Shown one piece after another: positions 1 through 12,905 of a stretch of DNA of 64,000 bases. Under the pieces are notes generated by a model. That model was not told where the DNA came from. It saw only the letters and a program-made list of their open reading frames with translations, and ran no database searches. Made by a program: the position numbers and the translations under genes. The first letter of the stretch is position 1. Every line of letters begins with the position of its first letter. This DNA comes from Chamaelirium japonicum (taxonomy: Eukaryota; Streptophyta; Magnoliopsida; Liliales; Melanthiaceae): NCBI GenBank assembly GCA_947650365.1, contig OX393549.1, forward strand, positions 32,039,126 to 32,103,125, in the 5' to 3' direction.

Positions 1-861
1 AAGGGGGCTGGTTTTGACCGTTTTCAAAACCAAGGAAAAGATAGAGATAAAAGGAGAGATAAAGGGAGAGGTTTGAACTGGTCAAACCTTATCCGTTAGG
101 GCTTTATCCAAAGGATAGGCCGACCCTATATAAGGGCAATGAGGGAGAAGGGGGGCCAGCTATGCAAAAGGGGGAAACCCTAGCCGCCCCTCTCTTATAT
201 CTTCTCCTCTCCTCTCTCGTCTCTCTCCCTCGCTTGCGTTATTGAATGGTGACTCGTTTTCCTCACATGGTGTTTCGTAGAAGGAGAAGGCTTGTCATAT
301 GGAGGCACTCAAAGATCCATTGACGAAGGTTCGTGCATTGTGCGAGATTGGGTGAACTAGAAGGAGCTTCTCGAAATCTTTTGCTATCCAGATTTTGCGT
401 AGAAGGTCAGAGATGTTTCTGTGATTATGAGAGTTACAGAACTCCAAACGATGTGAAACCACTTGCAAAAGTTGTGCCTCGAAGCTCTCTAGATGCAATA
501 CAAATTTTAGCTCAATCAGAGTTTGGAGAGAAAAGTTATGTGGTTGCACCAAAGGTATATCGAGCAGATCCAAGGCCGTCTCTATCGACAAAGAAGAAAT
601 TTATCACAGTGAAAGAATTTGCACGGAGGTATGGCTTCTACATGTAGATCTAGTATAGAGATAAAATATGTATGCATGCATTCTAGATTATTCTTTTCGC
701 TAGATTGACGTTAGGGGGTCGTGTAATTCCCATGCTAGATTCATACACACACGTGTAGATCGTTTCGATAAAATTTTTGATATGTAATGCACACCATCCC
801 TAATCTTCGGACCTACACTTTGCTTCCGCTGCGGACCTCTACCATGGAATTATTTCCAACA
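1..861 (+). mobile_element. 3' part of a copia-type LTR (start outside window)
   Basis: The stretch has a TATA-like CCCTATATAAGGG near 125-137, a leader with AAACCCTAGCCGCCCC, and a 3' end of the form TTGCTTCCGCTGCGGA...TTCCAACA ending at 861. That tail is what Ty1/copia LTRs of the Maximus/SIRE kind usually show. No tRNA primer-binding site follows, so it looks like a solo LTR or the 3' LTR of an element lying to the left. The small open frame at 333-647 is not recognisable and is best read as LTR sequence. The family assignment is inference. Confidence 0.45.
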
Positions 862-2018
<1,157 letters not shown>

Positions 2019-2269
2019 ATAACAACTAAGAGTTGCTACTGGCATGCAGCAAGGGGCACAATAGAGAGGCCACTAGGTCGCTGTGAGCATCATGTAGAGT
2101 GTTCTCAATACTAAGAGCACAACAGAGACACTGTTTTGGGTACACTAGCGAGGAGAGTGTAAAGCAGAATACAGAGGAAAGTATCATGTACAAAAAGATC
2201 GACGGGCTACACCAGGGACAATACCAAGCACTACGAGGACAATGCTGCAGAGAGCGCATGTGCTATCTT
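2019..2269. other. unassigned spacer
   Basis: I see no gene, repeat boundary or RNA here. It is simply the sequence into which the TRIM at 2270 is inserted. Confidence 0.5.
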
Positions 2270-2668
2270 TGTCGGTGTTTGTTGTCCATGTGAAGGGCCG
2301 TGTGACGTTTGTTTAGTCCAATATCAGCAATGGGAGCGGGATGACGCCCCTTATGTACCCATCATGTACTCTTTTCTTCAAGAGGTTATTCTTTTGGAAT
2401 AATAAGAGAATTTCAATATGGTATCAGAGCCATGCCCGAGTCTCACCCTGTTGTGGGAGGGCCCGCCCTTTGTTTGTTGTCCACGTGCATATTCTCGTAG
2501 TGTCGATCTACACTTGAGGGGGCGTGTCGGTGTTTGTTGTCCATGTGAGGCAGCGTGTGATGTTTGTTTAGTCCCACATCGGCTATGGAGAGATCAAGAA
2601 GTTTCCTTAAATACTTTGTTGAGACTTTTCCCTACAGCTCATTTTGTGGGGTTAAGGGAATTTCAATA
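2270..2668 (+). mobile_element. TRIM (miniature LTR retrotransposon)
   Basis: Two direct repeats of about 145 bp (2270-2418 and 2525-2668) both start TGTCGGTGTTTGTTGTCC and end AGGGAATTTCAATA or close to it. Right after the first repeat is TGGTATCAGAGCC (2419-2431), the initiator-Met tRNA primer-binding site used by many plant elements. Right before the second is a purine-rich ACTTGAGGGGGCG tract. The internal part is only about 105 bp with no coding capacity, which is the definition of a TRIM. ATCT lies just outside both ends and may be the remains of the target duplication. The element depends on other elements for movement. It looks structurally complete. Confidence 0.85.
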
Positions 2669-2723
2669 ATCTAGCCCCCTCATAAAAGGGTGTATATCAG
2701 CTATAACTCGATCACTATTGACA

Positions 2724-3165
2724 TTTTTTTTTTTTTTCATTGAAAGGGGAGGTCACAACTGGACCCCCAAGAGGCGCCACATGCGCCTCGAGCCACCGGG
2801 ATCAACTTTGCTGTGTAGAGGACGGGATCGTGAAAAATCCAATCGAAAACTCCGCCACTAGCAGGCCGGGGCCAGATCTCCACAGTGGCTGTAACCGGCG
2901 AAGGCCGCTACCCCGCCGATTGCCGGCCCGATCCGAGTAGGAGAAAAGGGCCGCATTACGCCGGAGAGTTGCATGCAAAACGCCACTGCCGCCGGAGGGG
3001 AAGATGCCCCCTATCTACATGGAGAGGGAGGGGAAACCAGATCTCATCCCAGAAGCAGCAGGACCAGCCTAACCGAACCCCTTGCCTCCTCGGAGCAGCC
3101 GGCGGCAACTGAGAAGGCCAAGGAAGGGAGCTTCGAAACCCTAACACAAGGGACTAGTGACAGCT
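2724..3165 (-). mobile_element. possible poly(A)-tailed retroposon remnant
   Basis: A run of 14 T (2724-2737) is followed by GC-rich, leader-like sequence up to about 3165. On the minus strand this would be a retroposon with a poly(A) tail. I found no clear target duplication and no domain, so this is only a suggestion. No gene is recognised in the interval. Confidence 0.2.
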
Positions 3166-3178
3166 CGGCTGGTAAAAG

Positions 3179-3563
3179 AGCATCTCCAACAGACTCACCA
3201 AAGTGACTCCGTCACTCCTTTTGCGAGAGGTTCTGCCTCTTGTTTCGTTCCAATAGACTCGTTACTCCGCTCACTAGATCTGGTGGGCGAGCGCCACTCG
3301 CTAGTCGCTACAACATCCCCCCCCCCCCCTACTACATGCATGTCTCCAACATAAAAACAAATATAAAATCTTTAAAAAATTTAAAAACTTAGAAATTGTG
3401 AAAAAATGGAAAAACATTCAAGTACAGAGAGACTGACAGAGTTGGCTTTCAAGAATGGCTCCTTGCTCTGGTTAGGGTCCGCCAAACCCTCCCTCCTAAG
3501 AGGCGGGGTTCTCAAAAAAAAAAAGAATGGCTCCTTGCTTTAGGGAGGTTGACAGAGATGCTC
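3179..3563. mobile_element. PIF/Harbinger (Tourist-like) MITE
   Basis: The left end reads GAGCATCTCCAACAG and the right end CAGAGATGCTC, an inverted pair typical of plant Tourist-like MITEs. It is followed by TAA at 3564-3566, and an A-rich triplet precedes the left end. Length is 385 bp with no coding capacity. A poly(C) run sits inside at about 3318-3329. A second element with the same ends and nearly the same length lies at 35789-36177. Confidence 0.7.
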
Positions 3564-3566
3564 TAA

Positions 3567-4146
3567 GACATATACAATTCGTGACCTTGATCAAGGGTTC
3601 AAATAAATACTACAACATATTTCCTCACGTAATATACGTACGGTCCCTGACAAAGAGATCGATTTTGCCCAAGGATAGACAAGAGACCAGTTTCACCTAA
3701 AGTCCTTGGATTAACGGAGCAGTTTAGCCTACAGTCCCGATTTTTTCAAAATCCTGAAACCACCCACTTCTTTCTCCCTCTCTCGAGTAGCAGTGGCGGA
3801 GGCGGCACGAGCAGCGGCGAAGGTTACGTGCATGAGTAGCGGTGGTGGAGGTGAGAGGCCACATGCTCGGAGGGATTCAATTGTCAATTTTGGGGTCAAG
3901 GGTTCATCCCATGGCCTATAAATCATAGGGTTTATGGTTTGGTTTAGGTCTAGGGTTCGGTTTAGGTTTAGAAAAGAGTGGCATCAAATAAAAATTTGAA
4001 GTGCAGGGTGGGGTATTTTCGTCCCCATATTCCTCTATTCTTTATCCTAAAACTGATCTTTCCCCCTAAAAAAAAAAAAATCCCTCGCCCTCACCTAATC
4101 ATGCTTACAACGTATGCATACTCTATGTGCACCATGCGGGAAACAA
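3567..4146. other. unassigned spacer
   Basis: No gene or structural RNA is seen. There is a run of 13 A at about 4069-4081 and a TTTAGGGTTTA-like stretch near 3925-3970 that is too short to be telomeric repeat. Confidence 0.5.
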
Positions 4147-4154
4147 GTTGGCGC

Positions 4155-4412
4155 CAGTGTTTCTAAAACCGGACCGGATTGGGCGGTTCAACCGGTTTGA
4201 ACCGAAACCAAAACATGTTTCGTTTCGATCTTTGAATAAACTGGTTTATGTTAACCCAGGATTCAAGTCTTGCCATTGAAGAATTTAGTAAATATCTATT
4301 TAAAAAACCATATTTGCATGCGGTTCAAACGGTTGAACAACCGGTTTGATCCGATTTGGACCGAACCTAATGCCTTTTCGGTTCACCTTCCGGTTCGATT
4401 TTGAAAACACTG
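4155..4412. mobile_element. hAT-type MITE with perfect 8-bp TSD
   Basis: The ends are CAGTGTTTCTAAAACCGG and, inverted, CCGGTTCGATTTTGAAAACACTG. The 8-bp sequence GTTGGCGC lies directly outside both ends (4147-4154 and 4413-4420). An 8-bp duplication and CAGTG ends fit the hAT superfamily. The 258-bp interior is made of repeated GGTTYRAACCGG-like words on both strands and codes for nothing. It would need a transposase from elsewhere. Confidence 0.9.
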
Positions 4413-4652
4413 GTTGGCGCCAAATCATTAGTCAGCAGCCCCACACAGGTCGAGAAGGCTAGGATCCATATAGTGGGATCAGGAGATCTCGAGGGTCCAC
4501 TTGAAATCTATAGCAAGATCTTTCACTAATTATAGCTTTGTTTGTATGCTCTTAACTAACTTGGCTAATTAATAACATATTGCCAACTTTCCTTAAACAA
4601 TGGCACCACTTTTGAGTTTGGCAACTAAGATCTAAGTGGAACCACAAAGCAA

Positions 4653-5104
4653 ATTTTTTTTTTTTTTTGGTACATAGTGGGGCCCTATCCAAACCCATGA
4701 GTCACCACCACATGGCAAACAAGAGACAACCACCGGATCCGAACCAGCCAAGAGGAAGGACCCATCTGGGCCATAGGAAGTCGCCACACCATGGATCGAG
4801 AACGTCAACAAAGAGGCGGGGAGCGGGTATTGAGCGTGGGTTAGTGGGGAACTAGCCAGACCCATAAGTCGCCACCACAGGACGAACAACACATAGCCAC
4901 TGGATCCGAACCGCCCAAGAGGAATGGCACACTGACCCATAAGAAGTCACCACACCAGCGAGCGAAAATGCCAAACAGAACGAAAAAGGGTCCACCTGTC
5001 TCATAGAAATTCACCACACCATCGAGCGGAAGCACCGGGTATCCAACCCGGGTTAGTGCCCACGAGGAGCAGTACAACTCCCAACTGCCCAAAGCAGCAG
5101 TGGT
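4653..5104 (-). mobile_element. SINE-like retroposon with poly(A) tail
   Basis: The plus strand starts with a run of 16 T (4653-4668), so the element reads on the minus strand and ends in poly(A). The 11-bp sequence CCACAAAGCAA flanks it on both sides (4642-4652 and 5105-5115), the mark of target-primed insertion. The interior is a diverged dimer: blocks with AGTCGCCACCACA and GGATCCGAACC recur at about 175-bp spacing. Near the minus-strand 5' end, GGGTTGGATACCC resembles a tRNA B box, which suggests a tRNA-derived SINE. A truncated LINE tail is the alternative. Confidence 0.75.
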
Positions 5105-5115
5105 CCACAAAGCAA

Positions 5116-5505
5116 TCTTATTATATATTTTGGTATTCCAACTTGGTTGGTCTTTAATGGGGACATCATATTTAATTCACAACCTTACGTTAGGAGATAA
5201 AGAGCAAATAGGTCCAAGATGATTTACGAATATTATAATAACATTGATCATAATTATCAGTAAGTGGTTAGTGCTGCTTTTTATTTTAATCGAAATCCTC
5301 TTATTAAGATAGTAAAAGGAGACCAAGATGGCCCCTATCCCAGTATCCAGCTGTTTGTCAGAGTAATTCCCAAAAATGACCCTCAACTCCTGCGAGACGC
5401 TGAAACTGGCCCGAGTTGCTTTTATCATTACTTTTCTGACATTTTATATTCGTTGAGCAAAAATATCACCAATATATTACTTCGTGAAAGTAAACACCTT
5501 CGACA
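5116..5505. other. unassigned spacer
   Basis: AT-rich flanking sequence without recognisable genes. A piece near 5370-5395 (CCCAAAAATGACCCTCAACTC) is the inverse of words found at 33300-33325 on the other side of the large gypsy element. Confidence 0.4.
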
Positions 5506-5602
5506 AGAGTTCACCGACAGGAAGAAATACAGATGGTGGGGTTTCTGACTAGCTCCACTAAAGCACTATGAAAGCAAACTCTCGGCGACCTCCGATAAAA
5601 GG
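5506..5602. repeat. left copy of 97-bp duplication flanking the outer LTR element
   Basis: This segment (AGAGTTCACCGACAGG ... GATAAAAGG) is repeated at 33010-33107, directly after the right LTR, with about five differences. It ends exactly where the left LTR begins. Confidence 0.9.
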
Positions 5603-6349
5603 TGTGAGTGCAAATTTTGACCAACGCCCCGCGACGGGACCCACCAACCCTGCCTTGGGGGTCCACAGAGATGACAGCAGTACCCGCCAGTCCTGCCTGG
5701 GGGTCCACAGAGAATACAGCGGGACCCATCAGTCCTGCCTGGGGGTCTACAGAGACGCCAGCGGGACCCACCAGCCCTGCCTGGGGGTCCACAGAGACGC
5801 CAGCGGGATCCACCAGCCCTACCTGGAGGTCCACAGAGTTGATAGCGAGACCCACCAGCCCTGCCTGGAGGGTTCACAGAGACGATAACGGGACCCATCG
5901 GTCCCCCGCCGGAATCCAGACGACAGCTGTAGAAAATCGCTTTTTACCCCAGTTCCCGTCCAACGATTCTATAAATAGCAGACCCGACAAGTGTAAAGGG
6001 ATCGAATAACTGATTTCTAAATCAAACTTTCGAAAAATCCAGAGCTCTGACACCCATACCTATCGATTTTCTTTTCGAAGAGAGACCAGTGATACTCAGC
6101 CTGTTGAGGTCACTTCAGTGCAAATGTTAGTGACTTCAGGTTGCTCCTTATAGCACGGAGACGTAGGCTTCGGTTGAACTCCGAGATCACATCTCGTGTC
6201 AACAACATTTCGACGATTAAGAAGTTTAACTCAAAGACATTAATATTCGAACCTATACAAACCAGACAAACGTCCGATCAGACTCTCGACTCGATTCGAT
6301 TGACTGGTTGGGCGGAGTCTTCGGATTGGCACAAAGATCATCTCCCATA
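5603..6349 (+). repeat. 5' LTR of the outer Tat element
   Basis: It begins TGTGAGTGCAAATTTTG and matches 32349-33009. Six tandem 42-bp units (GGGGGTCCACAGAGACG... followed by GGGACCCACCAGCCCTGCCT) fill about 5650-5900; the right LTR has four. A TATA box, CTATAAATAGC, lies near 5969-5980. The next bases, TTTGACGCCATCTGTGGGAT, are the usual junction of Tat-type internal regions, where the primer-binding site lies. Confidence 0.88.
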
Positions 6350-6594
6350 GTTTGACGCCATCTGTGGGATAGATCGAGAAGCTCATTTTGCTCTACGACA
6401 ATATTAGATCGGTTGAGCAGACAACCGATCTTGATAACCATACTTCCCGGCCCCCTTAGTTGAGCAGACAACCGATCGGATGCCAGCGATCTGGTTGCTT
6501 CCTCCGCTTTCTCTAAATGGCAAAGACGAGGCATCAGGATCATCCAGAGGGAAGTAATACTCAACGGAACTAACCTCGTCCAGAAACTCGATCA

Positions 6595-8010
6595 ATGAGT
6601 CAGCGACTCAACTTCGGGTTGCCTTTTACCCGCCCCGACGCAGCAGTACATTCCGAAAATGGGAGATCGGTCGACCGACCGATCCCTCCGCCACTTCGAC
6701 AATCAGTTGAGCAAACTACTCCCGCACCAATGGAAGATCCTCCTCCAACTTATCAGATCTCGGTGCTTGACTTCTAGCTGCAGCAATTGGTGAAACAGAA
6801 TGCCACTCTCACTGCTAAGAGGGACGATATCAAGAAAACAGCCTCCGATGCTGGGGTTGTTGTTCCTATCCCTTCTCTAAATGAAGGGGTCAATCCGCCT
6901 CGACAATCCATCCACTCTGAACAACGCAGATCAATGGGCAATGCAACTCAAGGGATTAGTCGCCGCGAGCCCACCCCCTCTGCAGCTCCACGGAGGCAGA
7001 GCTTTTGGGATCGTATCGATGATCAATCTTCACAATCGTATTCGGGCCGCAACTGTATTAGGCAGGCATAGTCGAAACCCAACCTACAAGTGAGGCATCG
7101 GATGCAAGAGACTGCATCAAAAGATCGATTCTCTCCATCTCTCCCACTCCATCGAGATTCCCAAATCGATCTTCTTCACCAGGGCCACCCGGCGATATAT
7201 CAAGGTGAAAACCAAGACCTCTCGATCTTGCCCCTGGATCAACGACAAGGTCGGGGACTCCGTCTCAGGGAAGGATATTCTTCAGTCGGGTCTCTCCATT
7301 GAAGTCTATTTCAATCATCATTCCTAAAAAGCTGGAGAACGCTGACTCTACCGAAATTCAATTGCCTAAAGGGAGATCCAACTCTTCATATTCTGGCATT
7401 CAAACAAGCTTTGACGCCGCACGAAGAACAGAATAATGTACTCTGCCGGACCTTCGCCGGTAACCTCGACGAACCTTCTCTCGATTGGTATCACAACCTT
7501 CGAGCTGGATCAATTATCTAGTTCGGAGTCCTTGTGAATCATTTCATCCAGCACTATCAACTTAACCTTAAACCAGAGAAGAAGCTTGATTATCTATATC
7601 ACTGAGGATGGGAGCTGATGAGAGTCTTCATAACTTCACGCGAAGATTCCACAACGAGCATACCGCTCTCTCCGACCGACACCTTGATGACGAAGCCATT
7701 ATGTTGGCCTTCCAAAATGCTCTCCAATTCTATCTACACATCTACAATGTCTTCATCAGCAATCCTCCGCCTTTCCTCAGCATAATGTTCGATCGAATCC
7801 AGTGAGAGATAGAGGTCAAAGACAACCAAATCGCCCATAAGGGGCGCGAGTCCAGACGACAACCTGCAGAGAGGGAAACGCCTAAGCAATTGGCCAAAGC
7901 CCATAACGCAGAAGCACCAACACCTCCACAAGCCAAGCTACCAAGGAAAAATGATCGCAGATTACCTCTGAAGAAAACAATATTCACCGATTGGACCCTT
8001 CCGATCGAGC
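6595..8010 (+). pseudogene. gag region of the outer Tat element
   Basis: Pieces of a retrotransposon gag protein are seen, for example the stretch around 7608-7740 with the words FTRRFHNEHTAL and DEAIMLAFQNAL, which fit the Retrotrans_gag domain. A proline- and charge-rich N-terminal part precedes it from about 6595. It is a decayed fossil gene and only the family call is made here. Confidence 0.75.
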
Positions 8011-8153
8011 AAATTCTTGATCAAATTCAATATTAAGGTTTTCTTCGGCGGCCGAACCCTCTGCAACCAGACACCAAACTTACCGTCTATAGATCTGTTT
8101 ACTGCGACTTTCATCGCAGTCATGATCATCCAACCAGTCGATGCTTCCGACTA

Positions 8154-11100
8154 ATGTATCACTTGGAAGACCTGTTGCGTGAATGCCATCTCCTTGAGTT
8201 CGTCAAGAACAGATGTGACCAACGCCGACCTTCTTCAGCAAAAGGTAAGGAAGCCTATTGGGTCCACCGTATCTCGACTAGCTCATCGCTAGTCATTGTG
8301 CGAGCTAACATCTTCGACATCCATGATGCATTGAACCATCAAATGCTGATCAGGAAGGAAGTCGACCGACAAGTTCGTCGTATCTTCAATGTTCGCTCTG
8401 CAACAAACAAAGAAGACACTTGGGTCGAGAAACCCATCAAGGGCTTAGCTTGGGCATCTATCATATTCAACGACTCAGACCTTCAAGGAGTCCACACTCC
8501 ACAATGTGATCCCTTGGTATTGCGACTTATCATCGAAGGGAGTACCGTCAATCGGATCTTCATCGACACCGGCAGCTCAATCGATATTATGTTCTCAGAT
8601 TGCTTCAAGCGTCTGGGACATAAATATTCAAGCCTGGATGTCATCCCCACTGTCATTACCGGCTTTAACGGCGAGCAGAGCATGACCATGGGCGAATCCA
8701 GATTCACCCTGGACCTCAGCAGAGAGACTTGAGTCTCCGTACAGTTCACTGTCATCGAATGTACTTCTAACTACAACATCATTCTTGGGCAACCCTTTCT
8801 TCACCAGATCAATGTCATATCCTCCTCATACCATCAACTCCTCAAATTTGCAATAGGAGAGGGCATTATCTGCATTCGAGGTGATCAACAAGCTGGGTGA
8901 TCTTGCAAAGCTATCACAGCAAAGACGGATCGAAAAGTGGATCTCGTGCCACCAAAGCGTCCAAGAGAAGAAGCTAGCCCTTCTGCAAGCTAGCAATCAA
9001 AGGAACCCGTACTATCAGAACCTCCATTTGTCGAGTGGGAGGCTTCACCTTCAATCGAAGAGATCACCTGAGTAAACATTGGTAACGATGATCTCCTTTG
9101 AGAGACGTTCATCGGTACCAGTCTCAGTGACACAGAAGCGCGAGATATGGTATCCTTCCTCCAATCCAATATTGACATTTTCACATAGTGTTTTGAAGAC
9201 ATGCCCGGGATCAAACCGGATGACGCATGCCATCGACTCGCCATCAAAAAAGGAGCAAAGCCTGTCAAACAAAAGCTCTGGATGATTCACCCAGAGCGCT
9301 TGACTGTTGTTCAAGAGGAGATCAACAAGTTGCTCGCGGCAGGCTTCATCTGTGAAGTAGAGTACCTAACTTGGATCTCCAATATCGTCACGGTTCCTAA
9401 GAAGAACGGGAAGATTAGGATCTGCATCGACTTCACCAACCTCAACTAGGCTTGCCCTAAAGACCTATTCCCCCTGCCATGAATAGACAGACTCGTCAAC
9501 GCCATTGTTGGGCACGAGCTTCTATCCTTCATAGATGGACACTCAGGGTACAACCAGATTCCTCTACATCCTGGCGACCAAGAGAAGATATGCTTTGTAA
9601 CAGATAGAGACCTCTACTGTTATAATTTTATACCTTTTGGCCTCAAGAACGCTAGATCTACTTATCAGAGGTTAGTCACGAAGATGTTCGAAGAGCAAAT
9701 CGGTCGTAATGTCGAAGTCTATATCGATGATCTCCTTACCAAGAGCCTCGGTCGTGAGAATCATCTCTTCGATCTTGCAGAAACATTCCAAGTCCTCCGA
9801 AAGTATCGCATAAAACTAAATCCGGCCAAGTGTGCCTTCGGAGTTTAATCGGGTAAATTCCTAGGTCATCTGGTGACTAGGAGAGGCATTGAAGTGAATC
9901 CCGATCAGATTCAAGCAATTCTCGGAATGACCTCACCCTCCAATCGGAAAGAAGTGCAGCGCCTCACAGGAAGGCTAATGGCCCTCAATCGATTCATCTC
10001 TAAATCTTTGAACAAATGCAAGCCCCTCTTTGATAAACTACGGATAGCAGATACCTCAGGATGGGACCCAACTTATGAGCAAGCTTTCCAAAGTGTCAAA
10101 TACTATCTCGCCCGGGCTCCTATCCTCACGGCTCCACTGCTAAAAGAAGACCTTTAGCTCTATCTTGCTATCACTAATCAAGCCATCAACGCAAATCTGG
10201 TCAGCAGAAGAGAAGATGTTGAGCACCCCGTCTACTATATTAGCCATACTCTTCTTCCGGTAGAGACTTGCTATTCGAAGATCGAGAAAGTCATATTGAC
10301 ATTGCTTACAGCATCACGACGGCTCCGACCTTACTTCGTTTCTCACCCGATTACGGCCGTCTCAGAACATCCACTCAAAGACATCCTCGATAAGGCAAGA
10401 CGAGCTAGTCGAATGACTAAGTGGGTGATCGAGATGAGCTCTATCGGCATCCAATTCGAATCTCGTGTCTTTATCAAAGGGAAAGCTATTGCCAACTTTC
10501 TTGTCGACTTTCCGGTGGAGGATCCCATCACCCTGGAGGATGACGTTGAGATGCACATCGATGACGATGAAGAACCTTCACTCAATATCGATCCTGAGAC
10601 CTTCAATCCGAGCCCTGAGGCTCCCACTATTTTGCCAACTCGATAGAAGCTCTATACTGATAGAGCTTCAAGCTTGATCGGTTTGAAAATTAGGATAGTC
10701 CTGATATCCCCCGAGCTCGATCATCTTTAAAAGATTATTTTTCTCAGATTCAATGCTACAAACAACAAAGCCGAGTACGAAGCACTCATTTTTAGGTTGG
10801 AGATTACCGAAACCCTGGGAGTAGACCATATCACCGTCTATAGCGATTCCTAGCTAATAATCAGGCAGATCAATGGAGTCTATGAAGCACGAGGAGAGAT
10901 GATGCAGTACTATCTAGATTTGGTGCAGCAACACAATCAACGATTCCTGGACATCGAATTCGTACAAATTCCAAGAGCAAAAAATCGAAAAGTCGATGCT
11001 CTAGCCAACGCTGCTTCAGTGCTCGGAGACTCTCTTGAAGAAAGTCGAATTCAGATCGACTATCAAGAGTTGCCTAAAACTACCATTGAATAATAACTTG

Positions 11101-12410
11101 TTGCCATGACGAAAGACTCTGGGGGTTGGAGACGGCAAACCTTCACTCTTACTTTGGTAGATGGTCCTCCAGACTGGAGGCAACCAATTTTTGGCTTCTT
11201 CAAACAAGTAAAAATACCGAAAGATCTAACCCAAATTAGAAAACTTCAAAGGAAGCTTCCTTTCTATAGCCTCCGAGAGGAAGATCTCTACTTAAAATCA
11301 CATAGCGGAACACGTCTAAAATGTATTGGTCCCGAGCAGACAGAAGGAATTCTAGCCGAGATCCATTCTGGAGCTTGCGGTAATCATTCTGGCGTAAGAT
11401 CCCTCGAAGCCAAAGCAGAACTTCAAGGCTACTACTGGCCAACCATGGTGAAAGACACTACTCGGTTCGTTCAAAGATGTGATCCCTGCCAAACACACTC
11501 GAGTGATCCATCTCCCGGTAGATGGACTGCATCCCTTGACAAGTCCTTGGCCTTTTCATCAGTGAGGGTTGGACTTTCTGGGTCCGTTCCCTCCATCACC
11601 AAGCAAGAAGAAGTACTTACTATTGGCCACGGACTACTTCACCAAGTGGGTTAAGGCTATGCCACTCTTTCGAGAAACGGACAACGAGGTTATCAAATTT
11701 ATTAGACATAATATTTTCTCTAGATTTGGTACACCTCAAGTACTTATCGCCGACAACGGAGCTCAATTCGACTCAGATAAATTTTGAAAGTTCTATCTGA
11801 ACTATGAAATCAAACTCTTCTACTCCACTCCGAGGTACCTACAATGCAACAGTCAAGCCGAAGCTTCCAATAGAGCAATCCTCGATTTACTCAAAAAGAA
11901 GTTAGAGGACAAGAAAGGGTTATGGAAGAAAGTCCTGCCAGATATCCTATGGGGCTGTCGGACCACTCCTCGACGATCGACTGGATTTTTGCCCTTCCGC
12001 CTAACCTACGGGTCAGAAGCAGTCCTCCCAACTGAGGCCATCTCACCAACTTTGAAGGCTAAGGCGATTGAAGAAGGAATCAACAACAAACTTTGGATAA
12101 ATGATCTCGACTTCTCAATAGAGCTATGTGACCAAGCAACTATCTGTGTTGCCAACTATCAACAGAAGATCAAGCAAGCATATGATCGAAAAGTTAGCAG
12201 AAGACAGTTCCACATCGGAGATCTAGTTCTCAGAGCAGTCTTCTTCAACACAAAGGAGCGCGGCAGCGGAAAACTAGCTCCCAACTAGAAAGGACCCCTA
12301 CATCATCGAATCAGCCGGAGGCAAAAGATCATATCGCCTAATCTCACCAGAATGAGATAAGCTACTAAGGGCTTGGAATGTCAGACATCTCAAAATGTTC
12401 TACCCCTGAT
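8154..12410 (+). pseudogene. pol region of the outer Tat element: PR-RT-RH-aRH-INT
   Basis: Domains follow in order. Aspartic protease lies at about 8490-8760 (IDTGSSIDIMF). Reverse transcriptase lies at about 9200-9850, with the fingers motif VTVPKKNGKIRICIDF and the YIDDLL active-site region near 9720. The RT connection and first RNase H span about 9870-10640. A second, archaeal-type RNase H spans about 10740-11090 (NNKAEYEAL, ITVYSDS). Integrase spans about 11270-12290, with an HSGVRSLE...CDPCQ zinc-finger part, the catalytic core from about 11565, and the MPFRLTYGSEAVLP motif near 11989. All are fossil pieces with many breaks. Confidence 0.9.
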
Positions 12411-12483
12411 GTGAATCCTGTACTAAATGAATATTGTTTCAATTTCAATCTTGTCCATTTCAATTCTATATACTCATATAATC

Positions 12484-12775
12484 ACAAATAGTTTTGATGT
12501 TGTGAGATAACATAACTCTTAACTGACAGATTGACTAACAGTTTGTGTGTTCGTGCTGCGACATGACCCCTGACAGGCAGAAACAAATAGTTTTAACATT
12601 GTGAGATAATACAACTTTTAACTAGCAGATCGACTAACGGTTTGGGTGTTCATGTTGCAACATGACCCCTTACAGGCTGAAACAATGGTTTAGAAGTTGC
12701 GACACGATGCAACTTCTGACTGACTAATCGATAAATAGCTTGGGGGTTTGTGTTGTGACACCACCCCTAGCTGGC
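12484..12775. repeat. three tandem units of about 100 bp after integrase
   Basis: Three diverged copies share the words AATAGTTTTRAYRTTGTGAGATA, GACTAACGGTTTGGGTGTTC and ACATGACCCCTNACAGGC. They lie between the end of pol and the antisense ORF region of the outer element, where Tat elements often carry short untranslated spacers. Confidence 0.75.
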
Positions 12776-12905
12776 AGATATTCTTTCAATCATTCAAACA
12801 CAAACCAATTCATTCAGAACAATGAATATCAAAGAAACATTTCTTTCAAACATCAAAAACAAATTTTCAATTATTCAATGTTTGTAAGTACAAAAGGCAG
12901 GCATA

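Noticed and set aside
3925-3975. Telomere-like TTTAGGG words
   Set aside because: Only a few irregular copies, with no array.
6141-6350. Small frame in the 5' LTR
   Set aside because: A similar frame occurs at the same place in the 3' LTR; it is LTR leader sequence and not a known gene.
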